A stretch of 64,000 bases of DNA from Saprospiraceae bacterium UBA7687 (GTDB lineage Bacteria; Bacteroidota; Bacteroidia; Chitinophagales; Saprospiraceae). Positions 40,745-48,996 of the stretch are shown piece by piece; within the stretch, counting starts at the first letter, position 1; each line of letters begins with the position of its first letter. The stretch covers positions 1 to 64,000 of the forward strand of contig DLGT01000095.1 of NCBI GenBank assembly GCA_002482845.1. Reading direction: 5' to 3'. The position numbers and the translations under genes were made by a program. The notes beneath the pieces are model-generated. The model worked only from the letters and a program-made list of their open reading frames with translations, ran no database searches and was not told where the DNA came from.

Positions 40745-42334
40745 TTATGAAAGTTGAATTGATTGATTAATTTTGATCTGATCTAAAAATGTTTCATCGT
40801 GTGATACAACAATTAATGTTCCTTGATATTCGTTTATGGCTGATGTCAATATTTCTATGTTTTGAATGTCCAAATTGTTGGTTGGTTCATCCAAAATAAT
40901 AATATCTGGAGATTTATTACTAATTGTCAAACAACAAAGAATTAAACGCATTTTTTCTCCACCACTTAATATATAACAAGATTTTTCCCAATCATTTTGT
41001 GAGAATAAAAACCTACTAAGTCTAATTTTTATTTCATGTTCCTGCAATCTAGAAAAATTATATCGCTGTGCTTGTTCATATACTTTGAGTTCATTTTCGA
41101 TCAACGAATAATCTTGATCAATATAAACAGATTCATTTTCTTGTTGATAAACGGAACCTGTCATCGGTTTTAATTTACCTATAATTATTTTGATCAAAGT
41201 TGTTTTTCCCGAACCGTTAATACCTTTCAATTCAAGGCGTTGTCCACTAGTAATTTGAAAACTCAAGTTATCTTTCCACAATTGGTTGCTATTGAACTTA
41301 TAATTAATGCCATCAGCTTTAAATAGAATTTTTCCTTTATGTAAACTAGAATTGTCAAATCCAATTTTCATTCTATCTATATCGGGTAATGCTGAACGAA
41401 GTTCTTGTAATTCCGTTTTTATTCCAACAATTTTTTCTGTATGGACATCTTTTAATTTTGACGTGCTATTTTCAGCATTGTTTCGCAAAGTATTCATCAT
41501 TATTCTAGCAACACCAGATTTTTCTTGTTTACCTCTTCCGCGATTATCTAATTTTTGCTGTCGCTCCATTGTTTCCCTTTCCTTTTCTTTTGCCTTTCGC
41601 AAAGCTTTTTCTTTGCTCAATAAATCCTGGTTTAATGCGTTATTTTCTATTTGTTTTTGTTTGGTATAAAAATCAAAATTACCTCCATAAATTGTTATTC
41701 TACTTTTATTTAGTTCTGCTACTTTGTCTATTAAGTTCAATAGTTTTCTGTCATGACTCACTATAATTAAAGTGCTTGTTGTAGATTGAATATAATTATA
41801 TAAGAGCTCTCTTCCTGCCAAATCTAAATGGTTACTTGGTTCGTCAAGTAAAACAAGTTCTGGCTGATGTATGGAAATCCCAGCTAGAAATACTTTTGTT
41901 TTTTGTCCTCCACTCAATGTTTCCATTTTTTGCGAAAGATCTAAATCATTTAATTGCCAATGTTTTAAAGCGTCAATACAGCGATCTTCTATCGTCCAAT
42001 CATCATTAAGGCAAGAATAATTTTCTTCGCTTATATTACCATTAAGAATTTCTTCTAAAGCGTAAAGTTTATTTTCAACATTCAATGCTTTTTTGATCGT
42101 CAGATGATTGAATTGGCCAAAAATTTGTGGTATTAGATAAGGTTTAGAATTTACAATTATCTGACCATGCAAAGGCTGAAACTCCTTCGAAATGAGTTTC
42201 AATAAAGTTGATTTACCTGAACCGTTGTTGCCGATTAAAGCTATTTTTTCATTAATGTTTACTTTTAGATTGAAGTTGTCAAATAACAGACTTTTGTTTG
42301 GATGAGAGTATGATATGTTTTGTAAAATAAGCAT
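40745..42334 (-). CDS. ABC-F family ATPase
   Basis: A 529-residue protein with two ABC ATPase modules and no membrane helices. Module 1 has GNNGSGKST, signature LSGGQKTK and VLLDEPSNHLD. Module 2 has GINGSGKTT, signature LSGGEKMR and IILDEPTNNLD. The interdomain linker (about residues 225-300) is highly charged and helical (KAKEKERETMERQQKLDNRG), as in ABC-F proteins that act on the ribosome. ABC-F proteins rescue or tune translating ribosomes, and some protect against antibiotics; resistance cannot be called from this sequence. A 0.9-kb patch of repeats lies directly upstream and the neighbours are unrelated, so acquisition by transfer is possible. Confidence 0.88.
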   Translation of the reverse strand: MLILQNISYSHPNKSLLFDNFNLKVNINEKIALIGNNGSGKSTLLKLISKEFQPLHGQIIVNSKPYLIPQIFGQFNHLTIKKALNVENKLYALEEILNGNISEENYSCLNDDWTIEDRCIDALKHWQLNDLDLSQKMETLSGGQKTKVFLAGISIHQPELVLLDEPSNHLDLAGRELLYNYIQSTTSTLIIVSHDRKLLNLIDKVAELNKSRITIYGGNFDFYTKQKQIENNALNQDLLSKEKALRKAKEKERETMERQQKLDNRGRGKQEKSGVARIMMNTLRNNAENSTSKLKDVHTEKIVGIKTELQELRSALPDIDRMKIGFDNSSLHKGKILFKADGINYKFNSNQLWKDNLSFQITSGQRLELKGINGSGKTTLIKIIIGKLKPMTGSVYQQENESVYIDQDYSLIENELKVYEQAQRYNFSRLQEHEIKIRLSRFLFSQNDWEKSCYILSGGEKMRLILCCLTISNKSPDIIILDEPTNNLDIQNIEILTSAINEYQGTLIVVSHDETFLDQIKINQSIQLS

Positions 42335-42462
42335 AACTTCTTTTTTAAAGATGAATAAAATGGTTAAACCATATTTTGTTTAACGCCATTTAATTGTCTG
42401 AAAGAAATTATGTATTACATGATTTACAATATCTTTTGAAACGCAAATATAACAACATTTTC

Positions 42463-42490
42463 GCAATTGTGTGCAGCTTTAACAGCATCC
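42463..42490 (+). repeat. 28-bp direct repeat, copy 1
   Basis: Begins GCAATTGTGTGCAGCTTTAA and continues CAGCATCC. It is identical at 26 of 28 positions to the copy at 42628-42655, 165 bp away in the same orientation. Confidence 0.75.
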
Positions 42491-42627
42491 GCAAAATAAT
42501 CTTCTGTTGTACAGAATTAAGTGACCAGCCCCAATTTCGACCATTATGCTGAGCGAAAGTCTTTGCTTCACATCACTTTAGACCATTACAATATTACCCT
42601 ATATAATGCGAATCAAGCTCTGCACAA

Positions 42628-42655
42628 GCAATTGTGTGCAGCTTTAGCAGTATCC
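42628..42655 (+). repeat. 28-bp direct repeat, copy 2
   Basis: Begins GCAATTGTGTGCAGCTTTAG. The two differences from copy 1 are both transitions. Confidence 0.75.
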
Positions 42656-42930
42656 ATCAATTCATCCACTATCGCAACTTTACAACTTGTTCGTCTTAAA
42701 CTAAACCAAATGGCATCAAAGTCATGTCCCATTAGGGACAAAATATCGGTAGAAAAAAACATTAAAACCTTATCCCAGTGCCTTTAGGTACGGAACAAAA
42801 ACACAAAAGAAATGCTAACGATTTTTGTCATACCTTACCGCCTTCGAGCCTCAGTAGCAATTGAATTTTCAATAACAAAACTGGCCCTTAACTCATAAAA
42901 ACTAGCATTTTTCACTAAAAACATAATAGG

Positions 42931-42985
42931 GTTGTCCCGACGTTGTCCCAAGGTTGTGCCGAGGTTGTCTCGACGTTAGCCCGAG
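42931..42985 (+). repeat. 11-bp tandem array (5 units)
   Basis: Five consecutive 11-bp units: GTTGTCCCGAC, GTTGTCCCAAG, GTTGTGCCGAG, GTTGTCTCGAC, GTTAGCCCGAG. The array is markedly richer in GC than its surroundings. There are no spacers, so it is not a CRISPR. Confidence 0.8.
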
Positions 42986-43008
42986 TCAACTCCATAGATG
43001 CTAGCCTG

Positions 43009-43026
43009 ACGTTCCACATGTGCTCC
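43009..43026 (+). repeat. Dispersed 18-bp motif, copy A
   Basis: ACGTTCCACATGTGCTCC, matching 16 of 18 bases at 58900-58917. In both places TCCATAGAT lies about 20-30 bp upstream, so the shared element is longer than the motif. Confidence 0.65.
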
Positions 43027-43201
43027 CACCACGCTCCTCAAAAACTCTAGTTGTAAACCGTATTCATTCAAGCTTCATTATGATGATGGCAATACATTTT
43101 ATACAAACACAAACAAAACCATTTTTAGAAAAAGTAAATCTCATTCATCAAAAGTCAATAATATGTAAATCATAATAGTTTTTCTTCTAAAAGATCTCTA
43201 T

Positions 43202-43241
43202 AAAAAAAGCCTTCTGAAAAATCTAATTCTCAGAAGGCTTT
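43202..43241 (-). terminator. Terminator of the POT transporter pair
   Basis: A perfect 12-bp stem: AAAGCCTTCTGA at 43206-43217 pairs with 43230-43241. Read on the minus strand it is followed by a run of seven T's, 20 bp after the transporter stop codon. Confidence 0.9.
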
Positions 43242-43261
43242 AGTAAGGTGATTGTTTAATT

Positions 43262-45100
43262 TTATCTTACTCCATGCATCAATTTTTTGATAACAGGAGA
43301 CATTAGAATAGAAAATGCTGCTAATACAAAAGACACGATGGCCAACAACCAGAAGAAGTAACTAATGCCGTTCTCTTTTGCTATTTGTTCTACGTTTTCA
43401 CCGAAGACACCTGCACCTTTCATACCGATGGCTACAGCTAGATACCATACACCAAACATAAATGCGATCATCCTTGCAGGGACTAGCTTACTCACGTACG
43501 AAAGACCTACTGGAGAGATACAAAGCTCTCCCATTGTATGGAAAAGATATACCAAAATCAACCAAATCATACTTACCGAAGCGGTCTCGGCACCAGGCGC
43601 AATACCACCTGCACCAAAGCCAACAGCGGCCATACCAAGTCCTAATAATATCATACCGATACCGTACTTGACATTGGCATTTGGATTGTACTTGCTTTCC
43701 CAAACTTTAGAGAATAGCGGCGCAAGTGTTATGATAAATAAGGAATTTAGGGTAGAGAACCAAGTAGCGGGTACTTCGGTAAGAGGGACGGTAACTTTAT
43801 CAATTTTTAATGTTTCGAGAATCCCGTCAGAAAGATTAATATATCCTGCCGTGTAATAATCTTTAAGTAACATCCACAATGCGATCGCCCAGATGATCAC
43901 AAAACTAAAAGTAAGAATAAGACTTGCTACCTGATATGTTTTGAATGTTTTTTGGAAAAGTTTAAACATCACCCAATTGATAATGATCAGTGGGATAAGC
44001 GTCATCATAGAGTTGATAATCAAAAACATAAGACTCGACCCACCTGTCAAAACCCTATTGGTATATTTGTCAGCAAAGACGGTCAAACTATTGGGTGACT
44101 GCTCGAATATTGCCCAAAAGAATATCGTGATAAATGCAAAAAAGGTGACGGCAATGAGTTTCTGACGAGTGATTTTTGAATATTGAAATAACCTAATTCT
44201 CAATAATGAAATGAATAACACTAAGCTTATTAATATTGCTACAGTATTTCCACTAATATACTCAACTTGTCCCATAAAAGTATATTTTATTTCAAAAGGA
44301 AAAATATCATACATGCCCTTAGATATTTTTGTCATTGGTGAGTTAATCAACCAAAGTAAAGCTAGAACAGAACTTATACCTATCAAACCAAATTGGAAAG
44401 TTGTAAATGGCACTCTTTTGTCTGTATCGTCCACATCAACGATTTGTTTGTCTTTGGCTACAGGCTTCAATCCTATGTCACCAAAGATATTCTGGCTTAG
44501 CCAAAATTGTAGTGTACCGAAAAACATAAAGATTCCCGCAAGTCCAAAGCCATATCCCCATCCAACTTTTTCACCTAAATATCCACATAATAAGATACCA
44601 AAAAATGCTCCTGCATTTACACCCATATAAAAAATGGTATAAGCACCATCTTTTTTCTCAGAGTGATCTTTGTACATTTCTGAAATTATAGAAGTCATAT
44701 TTGGCTTAAAAAAACCATTACCAAAAACCAAAAATACAAGACCAAGATAAATAGAAAACGTAGTCTCAAATGCCATCGAAAAATGCCCCAATGTCATAAG
44801 CGCGGCACCTACGACAACAGCCCATCTGAAGCCTATCACTTTATCAGCAAAATATCCACCCAACATTGTAGAGAGATAAACAAGACCAACATAAGTACCA
44901 AATAAAGAAGACGCAGTAGCCTGCTCCCATTCCCAACCACCATTGACTATAGGTGCCATAAAGAAAAGAACTAATAAAGATCTCATTCCATAAAACGAAA
45001 ACCGTTCCCACATTTCTGTAAAAAATAACACGAATAACCCAGCAGGATGCCCGATTACCATGTCTTTAAAAAAGTCGTTTGTACTCTTGATTTCTGACAT
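43262..45100 (-). CDS. POT-family proton-dependent peptide transporter (612 aa)
   Basis: A large member of the POT/PTR2 branch of the major facilitator superfamily, which imports di- and tripeptides with protons. The diagnostic first-helix motif FTEMWERFSFYGMRSLLVLF (E-x-x-E-R-F) is at about residues 27-46. GGYFADKVIGFRWAV (loop 2-3), NGFFKPNMTSII (helix 4) and FYMGVNAGAFFGILLCGYLG (helix 5) follow. The length exceeds the usual 450-500 because of an extended central region (about 215-300), a known feature of some Bacteroidota POTs. It is the downstream gene of two related transporters, 34 bp apart, closed by a strong terminator. Peptides are the likely substrate. Confidence 0.93.
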   Translation of the reverse strand: MSEIKSTNDFFKDMVIGHPAGLFVLFFTEMWERFSFYGMRSLLVLFFMAPIVNGGWEWEQATASSLFGTYVGLVYLSTMLGGYFADKVIGFRWAVVVGAALMTLGHFSMAFETTFSIYLGLVFLVFGNGFFKPNMTSIISEMYKDHSEKKDGAYTIFYMGVNAGAFFGILLCGYLGEKVGWGYGFGLAGIFMFFGTLQFWLSQNIFGDIGLKPVAKDKQIVDVDDTDKRVPFTTFQFGLIGISSVLALLWLINSPMTKISKGMYDIFPFEIKYTFMGQVEYISGNTVAILISLVLFISLLRIRLFQYSKITRQKLIAVTFFAFITIFFWAIFEQSPNSLTVFADKYTNRVLTGGSSLMFLIINSMMTLIPLIIINWVMFKLFQKTFKTYQVASLILTFSFVIIWAIALWMLLKDYYTAGYINLSDGILETLKIDKVTVPLTEVPATWFSTLNSLFIITLAPLFSKVWESKYNPNANVKYGIGMILLGLGMAAVGFGAGGIAPGAETASVSMIWLILVYLFHTMGELCISPVGLSYVSKLVPARMIAFMFGVWYLAVAIGMKGAGVFGENVEQIAKENGISYFFWLLAIVSFVLAAFSILMSPVIKKLMHGVR

Positions 45101-45134
45101 ATTTTGAATTTTTTATTTAAAGATATTCTGTTTA

Positions 45135-46640
45135 TTATTTGACCTCTTGCATGAGTTTGCGAATAATTGGAGAGATTACAATTAACAAAATGCCTGCTAC
45201 AAGAGCGTAAATCGCTAACTGATAATATCCATCTGTGTAGGCAATTAGTTTTTCTGGTAAGCCAGCATTAGCATCAGGAGTAGACATGCCAGCACCGAGA
45301 AGTCCTGCTACATATTGGCCATAAGCACTTGCCAAAAACCACATACCCATCATCATACCTCCTAAATGTTTCGGAGAAAGCTTCGTGACAATAGACAGAC
45401 CAATGGGAGAAAGACAAAGTTCACCGATAGTAATGATCAGGTATGCTGCGGTAAAGATGTTTAAAGAAGTGATTCCATCTGCTCCTGCAAAAAATTTAGT
45501 AGCATAAAAAGTATAAAAAGCACCAGCTAAAAATAAAAAAGCTAAGCCAAATTTTATAACAGTATTTGGCTCTATCTTTCTACCTGACATCCATACCCAA
45601 AGCAAACCTATTAATGGGCTAAATAATATTACAAATAATGAGTTTGAAGTATTGTTGACCACATTAGGGTCAATGTGTAATCCTAGTAGATTAAAAGATA
45701 GATTATTTTCTGCAAATAATGCTAATGATCCGCCACTTTGCTCAAAGAAAGCCCAGAAAACTATTGAAAACACAATAAAGATCAATGCAGCAATCAATTT
45801 TTTTCTGGAAGCAGGACTAGCAATCTTAAACATTTCATAAAAGAAATATACTAATGCTAACGGACCGATTGTGTACATAAACATATCAGTATATGCAGTA
45901 TTTTTAATCATGATAAAGATAAGTGGAATACTTAACAGCGAACCAACATAAACCATGATTTCACGGCTTTTACGTTTGCTATCTTCTAGATTTAATAAAG
46001 GAGAATCTCCGATTGGACCTAAGTGCTTTTTGGTATAGTAGAATGTAATCAATCCAATAGTCATTACAATAGCAGCTGCCAAAAATGCATAACTCCAAGC
46101 ATAATATTTACCCAACCATACACACAATGCGCCACCTAAAAGTGCTCCAATGTTTATACCAGAATAGAAAAGACCAAAACCTGCATCTCTACGGCTATCC
46201 CCTTCTTTGTATAGATCGCCCACCATAGACGAAATATTAGGTTTGAAAAAACCAGTGCCGATGATCGATAAAGTAATACCTAAATAAAATAAAGTCTGTG
46301 GAGAAAATGCAATAATCAAATTACCAGCGATCATGATCGTACCACCAAAAAATAAAGACTTTCTAAATCCAAGTATTTTATCAGCGAAAATACCGCCTAT
46401 AAATGTAAATGCATAAACAAAAGCTTGGATAGCGCCATATTTGAGGTTCGCATCTTTATCAGATAGGGCTAGACCTAAGACTTGATCTGCCATAAATATG
46501 GTTAAGACTCCACGCATACCATAGAAACAAAAACGTTCCCACATCTCGACAAGAAAAAGATACCATAACTGCTTAGGATATTTACCCTCAAAATTTTGAA
46601 TTTCTTCCAGTGTAGGCTGCACAAAAGCTGTCTGACTCAT
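45135..46640 (-). CDS. POT-family proton-dependent peptide transporter (501 aa)
   Basis: A standard-length POT transporter. The E-x-x-E-R-F motif occurs as LVEMWERFCFYGMRGVLTIF (about residues 30-49), with GGIFADKILGFRKSLF, TGFFKPNISSMVGDLY and FYSGINIGALLGG following. Later motifs are FWAFFEQSGGSLALFAE (helix 7) and GELCLSPIGLS (helix 10). About 12-14 helices are predicted. It is the first gene of the transporter pair and is clearly paralogous to the 612-residue protein downstream, so the pair may have arisen by duplication followed by divergence. The substrate is probably di- or tripeptides. Confidence 0.94.
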   Translation of the reverse strand: MSQTAFVQPTLEEIQNFEGKYPKQLWYLFLVEMWERFCFYGMRGVLTIFMADQVLGLALSDKDANLKYGAIQAFVYAFTFIGGIFADKILGFRKSLFFGGTIMIAGNLIIAFSPQTLFYLGITLSIIGTGFFKPNISSMVGDLYKEGDSRRDAGFGLFYSGINIGALLGGALCVWLGKYYAWSYAFLAAAIVMTIGLITFYYTKKHLGPIGDSPLLNLEDSKRKSREIMVYVGSLLSIPLIFIMIKNTAYTDMFMYTIGPLALVYFFYEMFKIASPASRKKLIAALIFIVFSIVFWAFFEQSGGSLALFAENNLSFNLLGLHIDPNVVNNTSNSLFVILFSPLIGLLWVWMSGRKIEPNTVIKFGLAFLFLAGAFYTFYATKFFAGADGITSLNIFTAAYLIITIGELCLSPIGLSIVTKLSPKHLGGMMMGMWFLASAYGQYVAGLLGAGMSTPDANAGLPEKLIAYTDGYYQLAIYALVAGILLIVISPIIRKLMQEVK

Positions 46641-46922
46641 TGTATAATTTTGTTATTAATTGTGACTAAAATATAAATTAAGGCACCAAAATAGGGCATT
46701 AATTATATAAATAACAATAAGTGAATCAAAATTTTACAAACAGGAAGTCATCAGTACGTATGACAACAAATTATTTTTAAGGGAGATAGTAGTCTGATCA
46801 CAAACATTTAGAAATAATGTTTTGCTACAAGCAACAAGATGCCATTTTATAAGGAAAACAATTAAAAATCACTCGTTTAAGGAAATTTAATTTTGTAACC
46901 AAAAACAATAGGATGTTAATAA

Positions 46923-47945
46923 TTACTTGTTCAAAGATTTCAATATGTGCTTTGCTTTTTTTCCTCCTTTGGATGCAGCATCTTTGATATCTTTTACATA
47001 TCCGTTTTTGCCTGCTTTTTGTTTGGCAATACCTCTGTATGTTAGAAGGTCTGTTTCATTTACGCCATCGGCAATATCAGGAAGGTTGGATGCTTTGTCG
47101 AAAGCTCTTAGTGCTTCGGGAAAATCTTCCATTTCTAAAAGTACTAGACCATATTGATAAAAAGCCCACCTTACCCAAAACTTATTAGGATTATCAGATT
47201 CAAAGGCACGATTTGTAAATAGTTTAAGATCGAAAGCTGCCTTTTGCCATTCTTTGAGTTGAATGTGACATTCTGCTTTTAATTTTCTTGACTTCCAATA
47301 TAACGTTTGTAATGCAATAGACTTTTTGATAGATTCATCTAGATTTTCTATGGCTTCTTGCCACTCTTCTTTGATCATGTGTATTTTAGCCTTGCCATAA
47401 TAAGCAGTAGGAATGGTAGGGTCTATACCTATACACTTATTGTAATCTCTAAGAGAGTCATGATAATTTTTCATCATAAAATTGACCTTTGCTCTTCGCT
47501 CGTACGCTTGGGCATGTCGATCATACTTTTCTATGGCTTGGCTAAGTGCTTCTATCGCTTCTTTTTCCTTTCCTTTTACTTTGACCAATTTTCTACCACG
47601 TACAAAAGATTGTACCGCACCCTTGTCACTATCAGGTTCTAAGGTTTCGAAATGTACGATATCACCTTCATTTATGAGCCAAGCTCTAATAGATCCCGCC
47701 ACAGCAAATTGTGCACAATAACCTAGCAGTCCAGTGGTCGTTCTGAATGCTTTATCTGTCACTTGGCTTACATGTCTCGGTATCTCTAGGGAGAGTTCAT
47801 CGTCTTTGAAGATGTCTTCATATTTAAAGAAAACATCTGACTTATAATAATTCTCTAACCTCTGAAGAAACATTTTTGTCACCTTCTCATAACTCTTTTG
47901 CGTCCCGAATTCCAGCCTTCCCTGTATGATTGTCTTGAGGTACAT
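46923..47945 (-). CDS. TPR repeat protein
   Basis: A 340-residue soluble protein without signal peptide. Residues about 1-125 form a unique N-terminal domain (FEYGTQKSYEKVT-like start, FKDDELSLEIPRHVSQVTDK). Residues about 128-320 are tetratricopeptide repeats, for example AIEALSQAIEKYDRHAQAYE, YHDSLRDYNKCIGIDPTIPT and WQEAIENLDESIKKS, followed by PEALRAFDKASNLPD. The C-terminus is basic (KGGKKAKHILKSLNK). TPRs mediate protein-protein contacts; no partner can be named. The gene is monocistronic; the 282 bp upstream hold nothing I recognise. Confidence 0.8.
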   Translation of the reverse strand: MYLKTIIQGRLEFGTQKSYEKVTKMFLQRLENYYKSDVFFKYEDIFKDDELSLEIPRHVSQVTDKAFRTTTGLLGYCAQFAVAGSIRAWLINEGDIVHFETLEPDSDKGAVQSFVRGRKLVKVKGKEKEAIEALSQAIEKYDRHAQAYERRAKVNFMMKNYHDSLRDYNKCIGIDPTIPTAYYGKAKIHMIKEEWQEAIENLDESIKKSIALQTLYWKSRKLKAECHIQLKEWQKAAFDLKLFTNRAFESDNPNKFWVRWAFYQYGLVLLEMEDFPEALRAFDKASNLPDIADGVNETDLLTYRGIAKQKAGKNGYVKDIKDAASKGGKKAKHILKSLNK

Positions 47946-48056
47946 CCTATCTTTATTACATTAATCTTATATAGAAAAAATCATTCCACTTTTTAATTTT
48001 CTGGGTAAATTAACGTAAAAAATAAAAATTAATGGAATAATTCTCTTTGTATGCAT

Positions 48057-48096
48057 AAAAAAAGGGCACTCAGAAGATACATTCTGAGCACCCTTT
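48057..48096 (-). terminator. Terminator of the 260-residue membrane protein gene
   Basis: Arms at 48061-48075 and 48082-48096 pair over 6 + 7 bp with a two-base internal mismatch. Read on the minus strand the stem is followed by seven T's (48063-48057), about 20 bp after the stop codon. Confidence 0.85.
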
Positions 48097-48116
48097 CTAA
48101 TTTATTTTAAATTCAA

Positions 48117-48899
48117 TTACACTAACTCATCTTTAAATGATCCAATTTCATCAATGATATCATCTTTTTTATTGAGCCCTGTGATATCAGCAAATCCTGC
48201 ATAATCAGCGATGGCTACAATAGGAATTACAAATAGTATCCCGATTATTAAAGCAATCATTCCGCCAATCATTGCTAAAAAAGCAAGTGCACCAAATGCA
48301 ATATGCATAAACCAGTTTTTATTTACTAGTTTCCAACTTGTTTTGATCGCTTCTACAGCATCATATTTATGAAAAACTATAAGGTAATTGGTCCATCTAA
48401 GTGATACCGCAACATAAGTGAATATAATAAACATTATTAAAAACCCTAAACCCATACTAGCAATTTGAGATGTAGACTCCAATATCGTATCTACATCACC
48501 TGTTGCAATAGCCATTATTACTGAAAAACCAACAATAAAAACCAAAGGTATAGCTAGAACGATATAAATAAGCCACATTATGATATTAGCTACTAACAAT
48601 TGGGCGATATGATCAAATCCCTTAAAAAAGTTTCCAAACTCTTCACTACCCGATTTTTCCTGTTTGTGGGCTGCAATGGCAAATCCAACAACAAGCGGAG
48701 GATTAATTACTATCCCAATCAAGCTACCCAAGATGGGAATTAAACCAGTCACCGTTGAAATTAAAAAAAATACGACCACATAACCCAAATAACCCCCTGG
48801 GTTTTTCTTGAAAATTTCGAGACCGTTATTAAAATAGTCTCCAATCTTAAAATCATAACCATTTTGGATGGCGGACTCTATATGAGGATTGTAGCTCAT
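48117..48899 (-). CDS. Multi-pass membrane protein of unknown function
   Basis: A 260-residue protein with about six hydrophobic helices (near residues 38-60, 62-80, 108-132, 152-172, 205-225 and 227-245) and a cytoplasmic-type acidic tail (DDIIDEIGSFKDELV). The pattern of N-terminal cytoplasmic segment, paired helices and the WKLVNKNWF motif before the last helix pair resembles DUF975/YciC-like integral membrane proteins. Bacteroidota versions are often mislabelled beta-carotene monooxygenase, which the sequence does not support. Function unknown. It has its own terminator downstream and a candidate -7 box upstream. Confidence 0.75.
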   Translation of the reverse strand: MSYNPHIESAIQNGYDFKIGDYFNNGLEIFKKNPGGYLGYVVVFFLISTVTGLIPILGSLIGIVINPPLVVGFAIAAHKQEKSGSEEFGNFFKGFDHIAQLLVANIIMWLIYIVLAIPLVFIVGFSVIMAIATGDVDTILESTSQIASMGLGFLIMFIIFTYVAVSLRWTNYLIVFHKYDAVEAIKTSWKLVNKNWFMHIAFGALAFLAMIGGMIALIIGILFVIPIVAIADYAGFADITGLNKKDDIIDEIGSFKDELV

Positions 48900-48933
48900 A
48901 ATTGTTTGTTTTGATGTTATTAAATAAATTTAT

Positions 48934-48941
48934 CAAAAGTA
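48934..48941 (-). promoter_or_regulatory. Putative -7 box for the 260-residue membrane protein gene
   Basis: On the minus strand it reads TACTTTTG, 35 bp before the ATG at 48899. Confidence 0.5.
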
Positions 48942-48996
48942 AAGGTGACAAATACTAGCCAAATATCAAAATAATATTTGTTAAAATTTACCACTT

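Larger units (their letters stand above)
42335..43261. repeat. Gene-free 0.9-kb patch of dispersed and tandem repeats
   Basis: A long gap between two minus-strand genes. It contains, in order: a pair of 28-bp direct repeats, a short palindromic cassette (GTCCCATTAGGGAC at 42726-42739 followed by AAAATATCGGTAG), a second partial palindrome GTGCCTTTAGGTAC (42779-42792), a five-unit 11-bp tandem array, and a copy of a motif also found near 58.9 kb. A plus-strand frame of 88 codons across 42521-42787 runs through the repeats and has no protein-like features, so I do not call it. The tract looks like accumulated repeats or decayed mobile DNA. The cassette resembles dispersed sequences I associate with Bacteroidota genomes, which I cannot verify here. 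Confidence 0.6.

Noticed and set aside
42521..42787. An 88-codon plus-strand open frame in the repeat patch
   Set aside because: It is made largely of the direct repeat and palindromic cassette and has no domain, signal or operon context.
42931..42985. Possible CRISPR array
   Set aside because: Units are 11 bp, contiguous and without spacers; no cas genes are nearby. The 58.9-kb array is rejected for the same reason.
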